A DNA stretch of 64,000 nt from Blastomussa wellsi (lineage: Eukaryota > Cnidaria > Anthozoa > Scleractinia > Plerogyridae), in NCBI GenBank assembly GCA_947652115.1, contig OX393565.1, positions 7,573,597 through 7,637,596 on the forward strand. Reading direction: 5' to 3'. How positions within the stretch are numbered: the stretch's first letter is position 1; every line of letters starts with the position of its first letter. The position numbers were made by a program, and so were the translations under genes. The notes under the pieces are model-generated. The model had not been told where the DNA came from. It worked only from the letters and a program-made list of their open reading frames with translations, and made no database searches. This document shows positions 37,301-47,830 of this stretch, one piece after another.

Positions 37301-38277
37301 TTAGTTATCGTCTACACTCTCTAAAATTCTAAGCTTCTCTAGCTGAATTGTTTTGAATTTAGTTTTTGATAGCGTGACAGTGAAAACCACCAATAATATT
37401 TCTTTTTTCCCAAAATCGGCAAAGTGGCAAGATGCCAGTTCTGTATATGATTTCTCAGGGAATAATTATGAAAGATGATGATCAAAAGAATCCTTTGTTC
37501 ATTGTATTGTAATGTCACGTCTCCAGTCGACAGAGCGCGCGAGCCAGGAATAGAACAACAATAGTGAATGGATTTGATTGTCATTTCACGCCAAAGAACC
37601 GGTCACGTTTTCCCTTAAGTTCAACAAAATATTATTTATATTTACTATTACAGATAAATATACTAACATACCAAGCCAGTGGCAGCAAGAGCGTCCCCTC
37701 GATACGACTCCGTCATGTAGAATCTGATGTCTCTTGTAACATAACCCATGTTTGGAACAATGTTCATTGAAAAATTCCTACTCGCACTGTTCTTGGCGGT
37801 GATTTCCACAACCAAAAGATTCTTTCTGGACCTGTGCGCATAGATCCTTTGCTCAACGGTCAGCTTCTTGGCCTTGAACCATTGGTAGAAAACTCCTTCT
37901 CTCACGTCCAGCGCGAACGAGGACTTCCCTGCGATGCCATTGATTCTGAAATCGAGAGAGGCTGTAGAAGGGATACGCGCCCGGTGAGTATGTTGGTCCA
38001 AGTACACCGGGTAAATGGGGTATTTCTTCGGATATGCCTTGCCGCTGAACACACCAGATACATGCACGGTGTCGCTGTAGATCACCGTACCAACGTAGCC
38101 ATTGGCTACCGAAGGCATGAAGTTACCATTCCTGCTAAAACGTACTGATGTTCGGCTGTATTGCTTGGGTAGCCGGTCCGTGACGAAGCGAGTAGGAGTA
38201 CCCTCTGAGGAAGAGCGGACTATCGCTAAAGCATTCACCAAAACAACAGTGAACACTGCACTGCGACTGAGGTACAT
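31183..38277 (-). CDS. PGGHG: Protein-glucosylgalactosylhydroxylysine glucosidase (GH65), copy A
   Basis: The enzyme removes glucose from Glc-alpha-1,2-Gal-hydroxylysine of collagens (PGGHG/ATHL1, glycoside hydrolase family 65). Exons, 5' to 3' on the minus strand: 38277-37672, 36117-35918, 34826-34489, 33889-33372, 32626-32465, 31557-31183 (606, 200, 338, 518, 162 and 375 bases), joining in frame to 732 residues, close to the human length. It starts with a signal peptide ('VFTVVLVNALAIV') and 'GTPTRFVTDRLP'. Family blocks are 'SVANGYVGTVIYSDTVHVSG', 'GHTFWDQDIWMYPP' (Asp about 340), 'VMPPDEYHYPVNNS' (Glu about 468, general acid candidate) and 'VWSERRFGRGAVNF' (Glu about 612), the three acidic sites reported as essential in the human enzyme. 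The C terminus stops at 'QPEMP', without the hydrophobic tail of copy B. It has a tandem paralogue at 41879-47291. Confidence 0.95.
31930..32305. mobile_element. Foldback MITE ('tcaaaacgagtctaag' family), host of a nested MITE
   Basis: The left arm (about 31932-31998) and right arm (about 32234-32303) are imperfect reverse complements sharing 'tcaaaacgagtctaagt' and 'attcatat'. A second, unrelated MITE (32052-32230) has inserted into it near the right arm. A related fragment is at 24011-24145. It lies in the last intron of PGGHG copy A. Confidence 0.75.
32052..32230. mobile_element. 179-bp MITE with 23-bp TIRs and 9-bp target duplication
   Basis: The termini are 'tagcctgcgtagctggcggg' (32052 on) and its reverse complement ending at 32230, with one mismatch in 23. 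Exact direct repeats 'gtttccata' flank it at 32043-32051 and 32231-32239. A 9-bp duplication is usual for Mutator-like (MULE) transposons, so this is probably a non-autonomous MULE derivative (inference). Confidence 0.9.
34184..34436. repeat. (CTGT)n microsatellite with CAGT interruptions
   Basis: A roughly 250-base tetranucleotide array of 'ctgt' units is broken by 'cagtcagt' blocks that recur about every 60-75 bases. It lies in intron 3 of PGGHG copy A, about 50 bases inside the minus-strand donor at 34488. Open frames read through it (SVCLSVCL...) are artefacts. Confidence 0.97.
34930..35480. repeat. Dispersed repeat rich in 'ggagtcg' units
   Basis: The unit 'cggagtcg' and variants recur at 34970-35130. 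The segment 35229-35400 ('gatagttcgcagctct', 'cattggatcttaat', 'ttgttactgttgttt') is repeated at 46130-46260 in another intron of the paralogous gene, so it is a dispersed repeat that inserted independently rather than part of the gene duplication. Confidence 0.6.
36171..36252. mobile_element. Short palindromic MITE, 'ggcgttattaggggattg'
   Basis: The arms 'ggcgttattaggggattg' (36171 on) and the complementary 'caatcccctaataacgcc' flank a short spacer, giving an 80-base hairpin. The same terminal sequence occurs at about 62806-62830. It sits just upstream (gene sense) of exon 2 of PGGHG copy A. Confidence 0.75.
36361..36387. repeat. 27-bp near-perfect palindrome
   Basis: 'tcacgcaacgctcgagcg' continues into its own complement, with one mismatch pair. 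The same 'tcacgcaacg' core recurs near 39028 and 47779 and looks like the end of a repeat family. Confidence 0.6.
36829..37394. mobile_element. MITE family 'ttttcacgtgacg', copy 2
   Basis: The left end is 'gattttcatgtgacgtca' and the right end 'gcgtgacagtgaaaaccacc'. The interior ('acacaaatatggcg', 'gcaaataactcacgaactgg') matches copies 3 and 4 in reverse orientation. It lies in intron 1 of PGGHG copy A. Confidence 0.8.
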
Positions 38278-38486
38278 GGCGACAAGAAACTATTCGTCAC
38301 CACGCAATAAACCCAACTTAGCAACAGATGATATGACTACCTTCCTGCGATCAGGAAAGGTAATTACCAAAAATTTGCGAGTGGGACTAGTTTTGATCTT
38401 ATCTGTACTAACTTATTAGCAATGATTAACTGAGATTAACCTGCCATCAGGTGGCCGGCAAAAAGCAGAAATTTGTAGTCTCTTCC

Positions 38487-39018
38487 GTTTTTACTGTCAC
38501 GCAATCAAAAACTAAATTCGAAACAATTCAACTACAGAAGCTAAGAATTTCAGATAGTGTAGGCAATAAATAAATAAATAATTTCTCCACGTCTCAGGTC
38601 TGTGCGGTGTGCTATTCGCGAGTTATTTGCCGAAACGTTTCACGCAATTTTACAAAGCTCAGTATGGAGACGCCAAATTTGTGTCCTTCCGCGGGACACA
38701 AATATGGCCGCCGTGATACCCGAGAAACCATCTGGAATTCAGTCGTGCTATAATAGCGACTACTTTTGGCTCATGAGCTTTTTTATTACCACGTAAACAC
38801 CACGAAAGGATAGGCTTTTTCTAAACAGAACAGCTTTGACACGGCACTCAGCTTGATGTCACATGCGGCAGAGAACTCAAATATTCAAGATGCTCTGTTT
38901 TCAAAAGGAAGGGCACTATCGAGCTGAAAATTTGCGAAAAGATATATGTTTAGGTCACCTTACACCCACTTTAGTTGGCGAAGCGACTTTTATGACGTCA
39001 CATGAAAACCAGGAATTA
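38487..39018. mobile_element. MITE family 'ttttcacgtgacg', copy 3 (inverted relative to copy 2)
   Basis: It is the reverse complement of copy 2 over about 500 bases at high similarity by eye, for example 'gagttatttgccgaaacg', 'cagtatggagacgcca' and 'acttttggctcatgagc'. The ends are 'gtttttactgtcacgc' and 'tgacgtcacatgaaaacc'. Copies 2 and 3 bracket exon 1 of PGGHG copy A. Confidence 0.8.
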
Positions 39019-39060
39019 GGGTCGTCACGCAACGTTCCGCCGGCTGCAAAGGAGACTATA

Positions 39061-39641
39061 GCTGGTTATCACTGTCAAGCCATCAAAAAATAAACTCGAA
39101 ACCATGCAATGAAAAAATCTGATAAATTCAAGTGTTATAAAATATTATTAGGTAAACAACCTCTCCAAGTCTCAGGTCTGTGCGGTACACCATTCGTGAG
39201 TTATTTGCCGAAGCATTTCTCGCAAATTATAGAGCTACGTATGGAAACGCCATGTTGGTGCCCAGCTTGATGGGCCGGAAATCAAAGAAAACATCTGGCA
39301 CTGACTTTTGCTATGAAAGCGACTGCTCTTTCCTCACGATCTAGTGTATATACACATACACATTCTTCCTAATACTTGAACTATTTAAACTGCAAAAATT
39401 TTGCGAAAAGACCTTTTCTTAGAGCACGACAGCTTTGTCACCGCGCCATCGTGAAGTCACGTACGGCGGAAATCTCGAAAATTCAACATGCTGTATTTCC
39501 AACACAAAGGACACTATCTAGCTGGAAACTTGTGAATAGATATATTTTTAGGATTTCTTTCACGTGGTGACAATAAAAACTAAGCAGGCCCAGCGAATTT
39601 TGTTTTTAAAATTCTATGACGTCACGTGAAAACCGAGAGAC
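39061..39641. mobile_element. MITE family 'ttttcacgtgacg', copy 4
   Basis: Same orientation as copy 3 and more diverged. 'gtctcaggtctgtgcggt', 'gtgagttatttgccgaag' and 'tatggaaacgccatgttgg' align, and the right end is 'tgacgtcacgtgaaaacc'. It lies directly beside copy 3 in the spacer between the PGGHG genes. Confidence 0.75.
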
Positions 39642-41221
39642 ATTTGTTGATAGTTTCGGGAAAAAGCTGCCCTGGAAAAGAGGCTTCCGTTTATTCGATC
39701 TTTCTTTCCTTTTGACAATGTTCCAATGCTCAGTGCGTGACAAGCCGCAAGGAGAAGTGCGAGAGACGGATCCCAAGCATCTAAGACCATACGATCGAAT
39801 GGGTCTTCGGTCTTCGATCTTCGGTCTGTAGACACCCACGATCGAATGCCTGCAGCGATTCACGAGAGAAGTGTCTCCCTACTTAAGAAAAAATACATGT
39901 TCGTCACATGGCCTGCCCTTTGCAAAGGACGTTTGCGCTACGTGCTTACATTGTCTTCGCTCAAAGGAAAATCAAAAATAATGGTTTTGTTTTGTTACCT
40001 ACGACTTTATTACTGTATTGAAACCAATTAATACTGACGTCTGTTGTTATTGATGGCGAGGATGGAAGTGGATTGAAAAGCGAAAAAAATTGCCATTTTT
40101 TTCAAATTCTCGAGCCATCTGACAAAATAGGAAACCAACTATTATTGTTTGCTCTCCCTGATAAATTTTCATTTCATTTCAATTCTGCAGTGACTTTACC
40201 CTCGGACAGATTTGACCACTCCACAATTGAACACTCCAAACTCACCGTGACAAAGTCAATTGTAAGAGATCGCGCGGGCATGGTTCGCACAATCTTGAAA
40301 AGTTCTTTAATTTTGGCTCCATCTTGATGAAAGTCCTTGAATCTGCAAAAGGTCTTGAAAAGTCCTTTAATTTTTGAACGAGTCTTGAAAAGTCCTTAAA
40401 ATTGGATTCAGTATTCCTATGTTTGCAGAAAAAAATGGGCATCTTACAGTGGCGGATCTTGGGTAGGGGCCCGGGGGCCCCTTATAATTATGGCAGTTTT
40501 GAGGCTCGAAGGGCCGAAAATGTTTTGGGCCCTCACCTTCATTTAAGCCCCGAAGGGCCGGAAAGTCTTTCGGCCCCCAGCTTAGAAAGAAGTCTGGATC
40601 CGCCAAGGTCGCAAGACATAAAGTTATTACCTTGAATAAAAAATAAAGACAGTGAGAAACAACTACACTTAACTGCAAAGTTAGGTTGTTTTGAAAGACT
40701 GCCTGAGGCTAACGCATGATTGTTGAAACAAAACTAATAAATATAGTAGGTATTGGCTGTAATGTTGGCATCCAAAAATGATGTTTTATGTGGATGACTC
40801 GACTTTCGGAGGAGCAACAACATCAAGTGCTTGGATATATATTTCGGTTTTATCCCCAATCACCACACGGAATGCTTTTGTCTAACGAATTTAAATCAGG
40901 ATCTCTCAGAGTTAGAGGAGCTGACTACGATTCGTCCTCAGTCGTCTTCAAGACTCATAAAGAAAAAACGGAGGCGCAGGTATTAAATTGACGGAACTTC
41001 TGTCCTTCCTCCATTGCCCGTCCCAGGTCTTCGCGTCGTGCAGTTTGTCGAGCTTTGTAATAAGAGACGACCTTGCCACAGGGCAGGTTGCGATAGCTAG
41101 CCTGGCTATCAGTGTCGATTTATGGAAACCACTTGAGTAATATATAATTGTGACAACATTTGATTATATTTCATTCAATAGCGATTTATTCAATAGCCTT
41201 TTCAACAGCCTCTACTGATTG
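39642..41221. other. Spacer between PGGHG copies, repeats only
   Basis: No gene is recognised. At 40270-40430 there are several 'cttgaaaagtcctt' repeats, resembling decayed copies of the 'aaagtccttgaa' element family. At 40447-40609 there is a hAT-like MITE. The remainder is unassigned. Confidence 0.5.
40447..40609. mobile_element. hAT-like MITE 'CAGnGGCGGATC', copy 1
   Basis: The left end is 'cagtggcggatcttgg' and the right end contains 'tggatccgccaagg', its inverted partner. Further copies at 51702 and 61690 share the terminal motif. CAG-GGCGGAT-type termini are widespread in animal hAT-like non-autonomous elements (family knowledge). Interior GC-rich blocks 'gaagggccg' occur twice. Confidence 0.65.
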
Positions 41222-41353
41222 AAAGGGCTAACGCTCGAAACGTCAGCTCTTGAATCTCTTTACGGTGGCCAATTGACATTATCAACCCAGTTGATAAAAC
41301 CAAATTATATTGTTATACTTCCCACCGACGCAGCACCACAGTTTCTTTCGAAA
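41222..41353 (-). repeat. Dispersed repeat 'gttgataatgtcaattggcc', minus copy
   Basis: Bases 41267-41319 are the exact reverse complement of 47458-47510, with extended similarity on both sides ('cgctcgaaacgt' block and 'ggtgctgc' block). It lies about 0.5 kb beyond the 3' end of PGGHG copy B. Confidence 0.85.
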
Positions 41354-41550
41354 CTTACCCCCTCTACTGATTGAAAGCCTCTAACACCGGGTTTTTCCGG
41401 CCTTACTGTTTAAACAGTTAACTTGATTTATTTAAAGGCGCCGTGTTTCGCTAACGAATGTCTTTTCCTTCGATCAATTTATTTAAAGCATAATCATAAT
41501 TGAACTGCTTTTCGTAGGTAACAGATGCAATATTCATAATCACAGAGCGG

Positions 41551-41815
41551 TTTTCAATTGAGTGTAAAAAGTAATTCGCGAATTGCCTTGGTTTTGCATT
41601 CGCTCAATGATTGGTTCAAAAATCTCGCGCCACTTTTTCAACCAATCAGATTTAAAACCAAAGCCAATCATGGCTCGCGCGAGCGCGTATTCCCGCGCTT
41701 TGTGACAGCTACGTAAAATTACTTCGAATGTTGATTGGTTCATTGCATTGTCTCCGTCCTTTGTGATTGGCTAAAGTAATTACTTTGGTTTTGGTTTTAC
41801 GACAATCAATTGAAA
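41551..41815. mobile_element. MITE with 'ttcaattga' ends
   Basis: The left end 'ttttcaattgagtgtaaaaa' and right end 'ttttacgacaatcaattgaa' are inverted. The interior holds 'aaatctcgcgccactttt' and 'cccgcgctttg', matching 22735-22925. It ends about 60 bases from the stop codon of PGGHG copy B and may be part of its 3' UTR. Confidence 0.7.
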
Positions 41816-41878
41816 CTCGCTCAAATCCTTGGGGAGGAAACTGAGGACAGAATTCATGGTATCGTAACCTGTCATTTA

Positions 41879-44800
41879 CTAATAGCATCTACCCACAAGG
41901 AGATACACACAGAGATAAGCCAAGAACAACATACAAATATGAATCGAAGTATGGTCACAAGCCCCGCTGGAGATATTTGGCTTAGAATCACGCATGTGTA
42001 CTACGCCCTTGGTGTTGCTGATCGTCACGGGGCTACCTCGCTCGAGATTATGAACTCCCTCAGCGGTTGTAATCTCTAGACTGGGCGAAATAGGACCAGA
42101 AGAGAGTAGGGAGATTTTAATTTCTCCTTCGGTGACAGCGAAATCCATTTTGCTTCCCAAATAATGCGCACTGATTGTCATCTTTGTGACTTTTGGGGGT
42201 AGTGTTGGATTGAAAGTCAGTCCAGAATCCTTCAGCCGGAAACCTCCATAACCGTAAATTACAGTCTGCAAAAAACCTCCAGCTCCGGTGATAAAGTTAA
42301 CAGCGCCCCAAACATCTCGTCGCTCCGTCCACACCTGCGGAGCGAGAAGGACAGATATTTGTCTTTACAAGTCCATTTGTTATAGCTGCAAATTTCACAA
42401 TACAATAAGAAAAGGTTTTAGGTCTGCGTCGAGTCCGGTGACCAGTATCGCCGCAGCTTATCCCGGTTTCCGTAATATCCATCGCACGGTTACCCCCACC
42501 ATTAAATTCGCCGGCACCTATTTATACGCCTGGGTGAAGAGAGGCACTGTGAGAGTTAAGTGTCTTACCCAAGACCACAGCGCAGTGCCCCAGCCAGGAG
42601 CTCGAACCCAGACCGCTCGATCCGGGGTACGGCGCACTAACCATTAGGCCACCGTGCCTCCCAGATGAAAGAACGAAAGAAAGCCAATACAGACGCAATG
42701 AATTCTAACCGGGCCAATCATGACGCGCGTAAGTGTGCCAGCCAGCCAATCAGAGTTCTTAATGGAACCTGGCAATCGGTGGAAAAGGCGGGAATAATCA
42801 AAAGTTACGTTGGTTTTTGGACTTTAACCTGATTGGCCAAGAAAAGGCCACGCCTTTATCTTGGTTGGTTAACCTTTCTTGTACAACTATCATGAAGCAA
42901 TCAAAGAGCTCGCTAACAAATGCGTGACATCCTCCATGGAAACGGGCTTGGCTTACCTTAAATGGTCCGCGAATATTTTCATAATTTTTCAGAAATGGCT
43001 TCTCAGCTTTCTGGACTTCTCCTAAATCCAACCAACCAATGGCGAACATGGAGTGTGTCATGGCGGGTCCATCAGGGTCGGTACGGTTTCCATAAAGCTT
43101 CAAGTCGTTATAACGGACCTGCAGAAGTGTTGTCAAAATGCACGCAGGCTACTTAACACGATTGAACACAACCACAATCTGCAGTCCCTTATCTATTGTT
43201 ATTTAAAATTTAATTCCTGAAAGTTGACACTTTCAAAGAAACGTCTTGGACATTTTTTTATTTTTATTTTTAGACAAATAGTTAATTCCCGTCCGTTTCA
43301 TTCGCCTTTTTAAGGGCTTTCAAATGTATCTCAGAAACTACAGCTGCACCTAGATGCAAAAGGTTGAAAATTCCAAGTACACAGCTTCAGTTACCACTAC
43401 CACTTCGAGTTTGTTGCCAAACTCTTGTAATTAAACTCTATTTATTTTTTCACTAGTGACGGGATAACAGGGAACTGTCTGAAGCGATAACAAGCGTTGC
43501 TTATCTCTTACTGGACAAAGAACTCCACTTCACTCGCTCAAACCATCATGTTGAGGCCTGGTGCCCTTGTAAGACAACCAGCCTCTATAAGCCAAAACGG
43601 AGTTTCAAGAAACACGTGCGCGCGTCGGGATAAAACAGAAGCATACAATTTTCTTCTTTTGTCATGCAAACATTTGCTCGAATTTGAATTCAAATCTTTT
43701 GTATTTTTAATATATGCTTCATTTTATCCCGACGCGCGCACGTGTTTTTGAAACCTTGAACTGACTTATAGTCGCTATTATTTTCGCACGTGGTCGCTTA
43801 CGAGACCCCGCCCATTCCGAGGGGTGTAAAACTGAACCCACCCAATGTTAAAAGGTCGTGACACTTTCATATGGAGATGGATCCGAAATTGACTCACCTC
43901 CTTATCCATTTCATACATCAACGGAAAGCCAATTAGAATCGTGTCGGCTTGTTTCACCTCTTTGTCTAAAGTGTAACCCTCATACTCAGGGTGATACTTT
44001 TTCTCGGTGTCAAAAGGGATGTATATCTTTTCTGCAATCGTTAGCCATTCCTTAGGGATTTCTCTTCCCAATATATCGGCTGCTTCTTTAGCAAACAGAA
44101 GATTTATTTTAGCCACCACATTGGTGTAGACGGAGTTATTGACTGGATAATGATATTCGTCTGGCGGCATCACGTGATTGATTACGTATCTATCATTGGC
44201 AACGTCATACTCCACTCTGCTTGCCCAGTACTCCGCGGTCTGGTAGACAAGTGGGTACCCAATCTCCCGCAACCAATTGAGGTCTTTACTTTCCCTCCAG
44301 AACTGCTTCGCAGCGAAAGCTATGTCGCCATTGATGTGGATCTGATTTTTCCCGTACCTCTCACCCGGGGACGTCTCCAGACCTGTGTAAGAACTTTCCC
44401 AGGGAAACATCGCGCCTGAAAAAGGCAAAAGGAACAAAGCACTCCCCTTCTGCTACCATCGAATTAACATCAACACTGTTATGAAAATACGGTTTCTTAC
44501 CTTTATATCCGAAGTCCTTAGCTATTCTTCGCGCCGCCGGCAACCGGTCCTTACGATATCTCAGGGAACTTCTGGCCAAGTCTGGATGCAGCAGCACTAG
44601 AGGGGGGTACATCCAAATATCCTGATCCCAAAATGTATGCCCCATGTACTCCTCCCCACCGGGTAAACCCCCTGGACTTAACCCGTAAGGCCAATCGTGC
44701 CGAGTGGAGCTCAGAATGTAGTACAAGCTGCCGTACACCGCTTGTGCCATTTCTAAATCTCCTTCAATTTCTATCCGACCAGTGTCCCATAATGCTTTCC

Positions 44801-47291
44801 AAGCCGCTTTATGTTCAGCGAGTAACTTCTCCTTGACTCTGAAAGAAAGAAAGAAAAAACGGCGATTAGTATCAGAAAGTACTTTAAGATAGGAACAGTG
44901 CGAATACGAGATTGATTATGAGTACCACTTTAAACCTAGTGTTTGCGCGTTCCATGATCACGTTTCACATCAAGAGAATAATTGCTCTTGCCAGTTTACA
45001 CCAATCCCGTACCAATAATCTCCTGTCCAGAGGGTCCCCTATACATTTTACGTGAAGTGTGATTGGAACTATTTATTTTCCCGTTTATTTTTTTCGTGAT
45101 ACGTTATTCCCACTTTTAAGAACTTTTTCGAAAAACAGCTCCGTTTTCGCCGTCCAACAAACCTAGGTAGCCAGCGTTTTCAAATTTATCCACTTTGGAA
45201 AGCGTTTTCAAAACGTCCCGTTTTCGGTGTCCGAAAACGCCGTTTTAGTGTGAGAGTTTTAGTGAGACCCACATTGCAGGCGGAGATAAATAAACGGTAA
45301 ACCAAGTTTTGTCTTAATCATCAACATACTCACAACATAGCTTCATCCCATTGATAGAGAGCTTCATTCAGCGGGTTGAACTTGGTGTCCAGACTTGTCG
45401 CTATGGACGTGATGTAGTACCAGGTTTGTACCTCAGAGGTTGATTTTATGGTCAACGCCTTGCCGCTTTCAACTTTGCTCCATATCATTGCCAAATTAGC
45501 TCGCATACTTCCGGCTTCCTCTGTTTCGTTGATCTGGTAAAAACAAATACGAGCAGACAATTTATAACTCACGAGGACTGTTCTGGGGAAATTCAGTAAC
45601 CCTGAGACTGATACAATTAAGGTGGCTTTCTCTTGGCTTTAAACGGAACTGATACTTCTCATTTTTGTATTATATTCTCTAATTCTGTAGATCCCCTAAG
45701 ATCGCCCAAAAGTCACCTGCGCATTAACCAACTTCTGAACAGTTCTGAATATTCGGAAGACTTCCAAGGATGATCTCCAGAGATCATATATCATATACAA
45801 AACACGAAATTAGCCTACTTCAGTAGATAATATCCGAGACATTAGTGAGGCGGGGACAGGGGGTTCTGAATCTCCCGCTTCCGGTACCTTTCACTCCCGG
45901 CTCCCACCTCTTCACTCTTCATTAGTAACAGGAGCCCATCACTAGTGATGGGTTCCCATCCCCGGGTTCCCACCTAGTGCCCCCCCCCCCCCGCACTAGT
46001 GATGGGCTCCTGTTAGTGTTTCTTTCTTTTATTTTCAGAATATTACGCAATATTGCAAAAAGCTTTCGCGATTTTTCCCGACTCCCGGCCGCCAGCTGGT
46101 GAATCCCGCTTCTCGCCAACCTACTCCCTGGAGATAGTTCGCAGCTCTTTAGAACCTCTAATTTCATTGGATCTTAATAGCACGCAGCTCTATTGTTTTA
46201 GGCCTAGGGTCCGTTGTTACTGTTGTTTGTTTATCATTTTTTCAGCCAATACTGTGGGACCTTGTAAAGAGCTGCGTACCGCCCCCCCTAGGGACCTTTC
46301 CCCTATCGTACTCCTCCCCCTCCCTATTCTCCCGGGCTCCCACCCCCCTCCGTCACACACACACACACAAATGAGTGAAATAGAAGTAAGGTAGACTGTA
46401 AAACAGGAGCGAAACCTCTGTCTCTACGGGGGGATTCGTCACAGTCTAGCGTGGTGTGACACTTGCGTGACACCACCGACACTCGTTCGCGTGACATGTT
46501 GATCAAGCACAAAGACAAATGGCCCATATTTACATTACGGGTTTACACAAAGCATGCTTAGCTGAACTAACTACCAAAATATGCAGAGAATATGATATTA
46601 AATGTCATCATGCTTTGATATGACTCGAACAACGCTTTTTCCTTTTTCCTGCATTTAATACTCTCTTGTAACACACTATATTTACCAAGCCAACAGCTGC
46701 AAAAGCTCCAGAACGATTTGACTCAGCTGCCTTGAATTCAATATCCACAGAAGAATCTCCGCGATCTGAAGAAACGTTCATCAAAAACTCTTTTCCGGCA
46801 GTGTTCTTTGCAGATATCTCCACAACCAACAAATTCTTTCGTGATCTGTGCGCATAAATTCTCTGCTCCAGGTTTAAGTTTTGAGCGGTGAACCATTTGT
46901 AGAACACTCCTTCCAGCACATCCAGCGCGAACGAGGTTGTTCCTTGAATCCCTGTCACTCTGAAATCGATAGCAACCGTGGAAGGAATTCTAGCGCGGTG
47001 GGCGTGTTGGTAGAAATACACAGGGTAGACGGGTTCCTTCTTCGGATATGCTTTGCCGTTGAATACTCCAGACACGTGTATAGCATCGCTGTAGATCACA
47101 GTCCCTATGTATCCATTAGCTACTGAAGGCATAATCTTTCCATTTTTACTCTGGCGAACAGTAACTCGCTGGTGATCCGTAGGCAAAGTATCTGTGACGA
47201 ACCTAGTTGGAGTACCCGCCGTCATGGCCGAACGAATAATCGCTCCGAAACCTGCAAGGAAAGCAAGCGAGATGCCGTGACAAATAGTCAT
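41879..47291 (-). CDS. PGGHG: Protein-glucosylgalactosylhydroxylysine glucosidase (GH65), copy B
   Basis: Tandem paralogue of the neighbouring gene, same strand and predicted activity on glucosyl-galactosyl-hydroxylysine of collagen. Exons on the minus strand: 47291-46686, 45533-45334, 44838-44501, 44415-43898, 43118-42957, 42334-41879. The first five match copy A exactly in length (606, 200, 338, 518, 162), and the last is 456 bases against 375. They join to 759 residues. It has a signal peptide ('ISLAFLAGFGAII') before 'GTPTRFVTDTLP'. 'GHTFWDQDIWMYPP' (Asp about 340), 'VMPPDEYHYPVNNS' (Glu about 468) and 'VWTERRDVWGAVNF' (Glu about 612) are intact. Unlike copy A, the C terminus carries a hydrophobic stretch ('IHICMLFLAYLCVYLLVG'), suggesting a GPI signal or membrane anchor. 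Exon 3 is nearly identical to copy A while other exons are clearly diverged. Confidence 0.95.
42400..42662 (-). repeat. tRNA-derived SINE in the last intron of PGGHG copy B
   Basis: On the minus strand the head reads as a tRNA-like sequence starting 'gggaggcacggtggcctaat'. The A-box region is at 42640-42651 and the B box 'gggttcgagctcc' at 42597-42609. The body includes 'gtcttgggtaagacactt' and 'cacccaggcgtataaat', blocks shared with many marine invertebrate repeats. A divergent relative may lie at about 35610-35710. The tail end is uncertain. Confidence 0.75.
45926..46015. repeat. 22-bp perfect inverted repeat with C-run
   Basis: 'taacaggagcccatcactag' (45926 on) and its exact complement at 45994-46015 flank a spacer containing a 14-base C-run. 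It lies in intron 1 of PGGHG copy B. Confidence 0.85.
46130..46260. repeat. Dispersed repeat shared with 35229-35400
   Basis: It shares 'gatagttcgcagctct', 'cattggatcttaatagcacg' and 'ttgttactgttgttt' with 35229-35400 at perhaps 80 percent by eye. The two copies lie in different introns of the two PGGHG genes. Confidence 0.7.
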
Positions 47292-47424
47292 TCTAGAGCT
47301 CAGGTGCCAGAAAGATCCTTCGGAACAAAAGCCTGCAGTCGCTCACAGAGTTCTTTCCGATGACGCTAAATTTTCTGAAAGGAGCACGCCAATATTTGAG
47401 CATACTCCAGGAGAAATAGTCTAC

Positions 47425-47545
47425 ACAAGAAAAAGTGGTGGTGCTGCTTCGGTGGCAGGTATAACAATATAATTTGGTTTTATCAACTGGGTTGATAATG
47501 TCAATTGGCCACCACGTTTCGAGCGTTAGCCTCCGTCGGAGCGAA
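47425..47545 (+). repeat. Dispersed repeat 'gttgataatgtcaattggcc', plus copy
   Basis: The 53 bases at 47458-47510 are the exact inverted counterpart of 41267-41319. It lies about 170 bases upstream of the PGGHG copy B start codon, so that gene is bracketed by the inverted pair. Confidence 0.85.
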
Positions 47546-47830
47546 TCAAGGAATTGTGGGTCGTGTGTGGTTTATACACAGAAAGATGGAGCTTCGCTTG
47601 GACATAGGACTAAAAAAATTAACTTTTTATTGGCTGTTCGAGAACAACTAAATCTTAAACGGAAATCAAAATGCAGAAACATGAATACTATATATACACC
47701 GGAAATCCTATCTCGTGCCAAGTCCCCGCTGGCTTAGGGAAACGAAAAGGGTTTACCCGCCCGTGACCTTGTTTGTCACGCAACGCTGGCCGAATGACCT
47801 CTCACGTGACACTTTGGCGTTGTGGCAATC

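Noticed and set aside
42590..42662. Functional tRNA gene on the minus strand
   Set aside because: It is continuous with a SINE body, and the acceptor stem is not closed.
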